DNA of 64,000 nucleotides, taken from the NCBI GenBank assembly GCA_943788615.1, contig CALSQY010000004.1, positions 744,001 through 808,000 of the forward strand, read 5' to 3'. Shown here one piece after another: positions 63,631 to 64,000 of this stretch. Both the position numbers and the translations under genes were made by a program. The notes beneath the pieces are model-generated. The model worked only from the letters and a program-made list of their open reading frames with translations, was not told the origin of the DNA and did not search any database. The stretch is from UBA4465 sp002292365 (GTDB lineage: Bacteria > Bacteroidota > Bacteroidia > Cytophagales > Cyclobacteriaceae). The first letter of the stretch is position 1. Each line of letters starts with the position of its first letter.

Positions 63631-64000
63631 TTATTCATTCTTAAATTCTCTCAATACAGGTAACGCTTTATTGTCAAAATCAAATAACGCTTGATTTTCC
63701 CAAGTAGAAGCGTCTCGTGATTCATTTCCCTTCCAAGCAATTAATTCAGCTCCCCAATAACAAAAACCAATTCCATTATCTACTTCTTTGGTTAATAATT
63801 TGATTTTATTAATAAATTTTCTCTGACCTTTAGCTGTTGCTGGAAATTCGGGTAATATTAATTGCTCATCTGTACCAACGATATTATTTGTCCAATCATT
63901 CCAATCAAGTGTAAAGGGGTAAGCTGTTTCAGCAATTAGGATTTTCTTTTGATGATCATTACCTAAATACTGCATTTTAGCCCTAAGGTTATTTAGGGAC
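63631..64000 (-). CDS. GH53 endo-beta-1,4-galactanase, C-terminal part (5' end beyond window)
   Basis: The minus strand is open to the right edge. It encodes about 122 residues of a glycoside hydrolase family 53 protein that cuts beta-1,4-galactan. Landmarks are IAETAYPFTLDWNDWTNN, with the catalytic nucleophile Glu in the AETAYP motif, then FPATAKGQRKFINKI, GFCYWGAELIAWKG and the closing STWENQALFDFDNKALP. These match the final third of the (beta/alpha)8 barrel. The signal peptide and acid/base Glu lie outside. It suggests use of pectic galactan side chains. Confidence 0.85.
   Translation of the reverse strand, partial: SLNNLRAKMQYLGNDHQKKILIAETAYPFTLDWNDWTNNIVGTDEQLILPEFPATAKGQRKFINKIKLLTKEVDNGIGFCYWGAELIAWKGNESRDASTWENQALFDFDNKALPVLREFKNE

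Noticed and set aside
1..64000. CRISPR arrays, IS elements, prophage or defence systems
   Set aside because: No spaced direct repeats, transposase, integrase, phage structural or nuclease genes were found in either strand.

Overview
The window is a low-GC chromosomal segment from a member of the Bacteroidota. The signs are TonB-dependent receptors with a carboxypeptidase-like N-terminal extension, families that are largely Bacteroidota-restricted (DUF3127, DUF2452, DUF6503), the long single-chain PurL, the ThuA/sugar-dehydrogenase/cytochrome c fusion, and repeated -7 boxes of the Bacteroidota type TAnnTTTG. A Saprospiria or Cytophagales-like lineage fits best, but the sequence alone does not settle the rank. 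Most of the window is ordinary chromosome. No IS element, phage, CRISPR array or integron was seen.

Layout. 0-8.3 kb: edge of an Na+/H+ antiporter, PBP4-type peptidase, a very large secreted BNR/VPS10 protein, L-2-hydroxyglutarate oxidase, a rhodanese, a lipoprotein MsrB and a YheT hydrolase. 8.4-13 kb: a broken ATP-type PEP carboxykinase gene beside an intact three-gene proton-translocating transhydrogenase operon (pnt). 13.4-18.2 kb: a TonB receptor divergent from an MntR/DtxR regulator with a likely operator between them, then small Bacteroidota families and a decayed secreted-protein remnant. 18.5-22 kb: an SSS symporter, a DUF4442 protein and a YihY protein with a cytosolic tail.

22-36 kb is an envelope-export block on the minus strand. 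First comes a TetR-controlled operon of a LolA-like periplasmic protein, two FtsX permeases, a LolD-like ATPase and an outer-membrane barrel. Then come a metallophosphoesterase and a TetR/TolC/adaptor/RND pump operon. 36-44.3 kb is housekeeping: purL, tRNA-Gln, prs, rplY, pth, a YhiN-type flavoprotein and a thiamine-binding protein. 44.3-45.4 kb is a gene-poor stretch with remnants and a hairpin. 45.4-49.4 kb holds metG and typA. 49.5-55.5 kb holds an M61 peptidase and an adaptor/MacB-like permease/TolC operon without its own ATPase. 55.5-64 kb holds an ICMT-like methyltransferase, an SDR, a DUF6503 protein, the large ThuA-dehydrogenase-cytochrome fusion, a small hypothetical, a heavily decayed DUF885 gene and the end of a GH53 galactanase.

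Two themes stand out. One is local gene decay: pckA, the DUF885 gene, the remnant at 17.7-18.2 kb and the relics at 44.3-45.4 kb, against a background of intact neighbours. The other is the concentration of trans-envelope transport systems. The most system-like candidate is the TetR/LolA-like/FtsX2/LolD/barrel operon, which looks like a dedicated lipid or lipoprotein export path ending in a beta-barrel rather than LolB. Several genes also have a TAnnTTTG box ending only 3-4 bases before the start codon, which predicts leaderless messages.
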